This document shows positions 13,357-13,407 of a stretch of 13,407 bases of DNA, in pieces. The position numbers were made by a program, and so were the translations under genes. Source of the stretch: Alphaproteobacteria bacterium (lineage in GTDB: Bacteria; Pseudomonadota; Alphaproteobacteria; Bin95); the NCBI GenBank assembly GCA_022822125.1, contig JAJECF010000179.1:1-13407 (forward strand), written 5' to 3'. The notes under the pieces were generated by a model. That model saw only the letters and a list, made by a program, of their open reading frames with translations. It had not been told where the DNA came from and ran no database searches. Position 1 is the stretch's first letter. Every line of letters begins with the position of its first letter.

Positions 13357-13407
13357 TGTACCGGAAGCACTTTGCCTTCACCCGGCTGCCCTTCGAGACC
13401 CCGGCGG
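13356..13407 (+). CDS. ExeA/TniB-like AAA+ ATPase of the transposon, first 17 codons only
   Basis: The frame begins at an ATG overlapping the transposase stop as TGATG, with GGAAGGAAG about 7 nt upstream, and reads MYRKHFAFTRLPFETPA to the window edge. The pattern MYxxHFxxxxxPFxxxP is the usual N-terminus of ExeA-type and related transposon AAA+ ATPases, which lead into a P-loop. Such proteins select target DNA and activate the partner transposase. The Walker motifs lie outside the window, so the call rests on this short motif and on its position after a DDE transposase. Confidence 0.65.
   Translation, partial: MYRKHFAFTRLPFETPA

Larger units (their letters stand above)
11148..13407 (+). mobile_element. 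left part of a three-gene transposon (helper, DDE transposase, AAA+ ATPase), right end outside the window
   Basis: The element contains, in order, a Cys/His-rich helper gene, a D,D35E transposase and the start of an ExeA/TniB-like ATPase, all on the plus strand. A DDE transposase paired with an AAA+ protein recalls Mu, Tn7, Tn5053/Tn552 and IS21; the ATPase N-terminus is not IstB-like. The left boundary is uncertain. TGT at 11148 is proposed because Mu/Tn7-type ends begin with TGT, but GC drops from about 11104, so the end may lie anywhere in 11100-11151. The target duplication and opposite terminal repeat are outside the window. The 183 bp before the first gene hold short repeats and inverted repeats suited to transposase binding. 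Confidence 0.75.

Noticed and set aside
12028..13407. Classification as IS21 (IstA/IstB)
   Set aside because: The downstream gene starts MYRKHFAFTRLPF, the ExeA/TniB-like pattern rather than the DnaC-like IstB start, and a helper gene precedes the transposase.
1..13407. CRISPR array, tRNA or rRNA genes
   Set aside because: No regularly spaced direct repeats with unique spacers, no cloverleaf with a TTC-containing T-loop, and no conserved rRNA segments were found in either strand by reading.

Overview
The window is GC-rich (roughly two thirds G+C by eye) and looks like chromosomal DNA of an alphaproteobacterium, perhaps Rhodospirillales-like. The evidence is gene order: glyA-nrdR-ribD-ribE-ribBA-ribH-nusB-thiL in one direction and map-radC elsewhere, both arrangements typical of that class. 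A palindromic intergenic repeat of a type common in alphaproteobacteria agrees. I cannot name a genus.

Layout. (1) 1-347, minus: the start of a CinA/MoaB-fold molybdopterin-binding protein, cut by the window edge. (2) 514-2014, plus: map (methionine aminopeptidase) overlapping radC. (3) 2015-2403: a gap between convergent genes holding palindromic repeat copies. (4) 2404-9525, minus: a nine-gene chain transcribed glyA, nrdR, ribD, ribE, ribBA, ribH, nusB, thiL, tauE-like. Every junction after glyA/nrdR (4-nt gap) overlaps by 4-16 nt, so translational coupling is likely. The chain joins one-carbon metabolism (glyA), ribonucleotide reductase control (nrdR), a nearly complete riboflavin pathway, transcription antitermination (nusB), the last step of thiamine diphosphate synthesis (thiL) and a TauE/SafE permease. 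The GTP cyclohydrolase II-like half of RibBA has lost its three zinc cysteines, so the first committed step from GTP must be made by a protein encoded elsewhere. (5) 9620-10146, minus: a 54-residue membrane/coiled-coil protein and a small HTH-type regulator broken by one extra G in a G6 run. (6) 10446-11165, plus: a family 25 glycosyltransferase whose C-terminus appears replaced by the end of a mobile element. (7) About 11.1 kb to the window end, plus: the left end and first genes of a transposon with a Cys/His-rich helper protein, a D,D35E transposase and the start of an ExeA/TniB-like AAA+ ATPase.

The housekeeping part is orthodox. The unusual material is in the last 3.5 kb: the three-gene transposon with a patterned left end, an apparent Shine-Dalgarno/hairpin/ATG start for its first gene, the hybrid glycosyltransferase tail and the frameshifted regulator. 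I see no CRISPR array, tRNA, rRNA or recognisable riboswitch.
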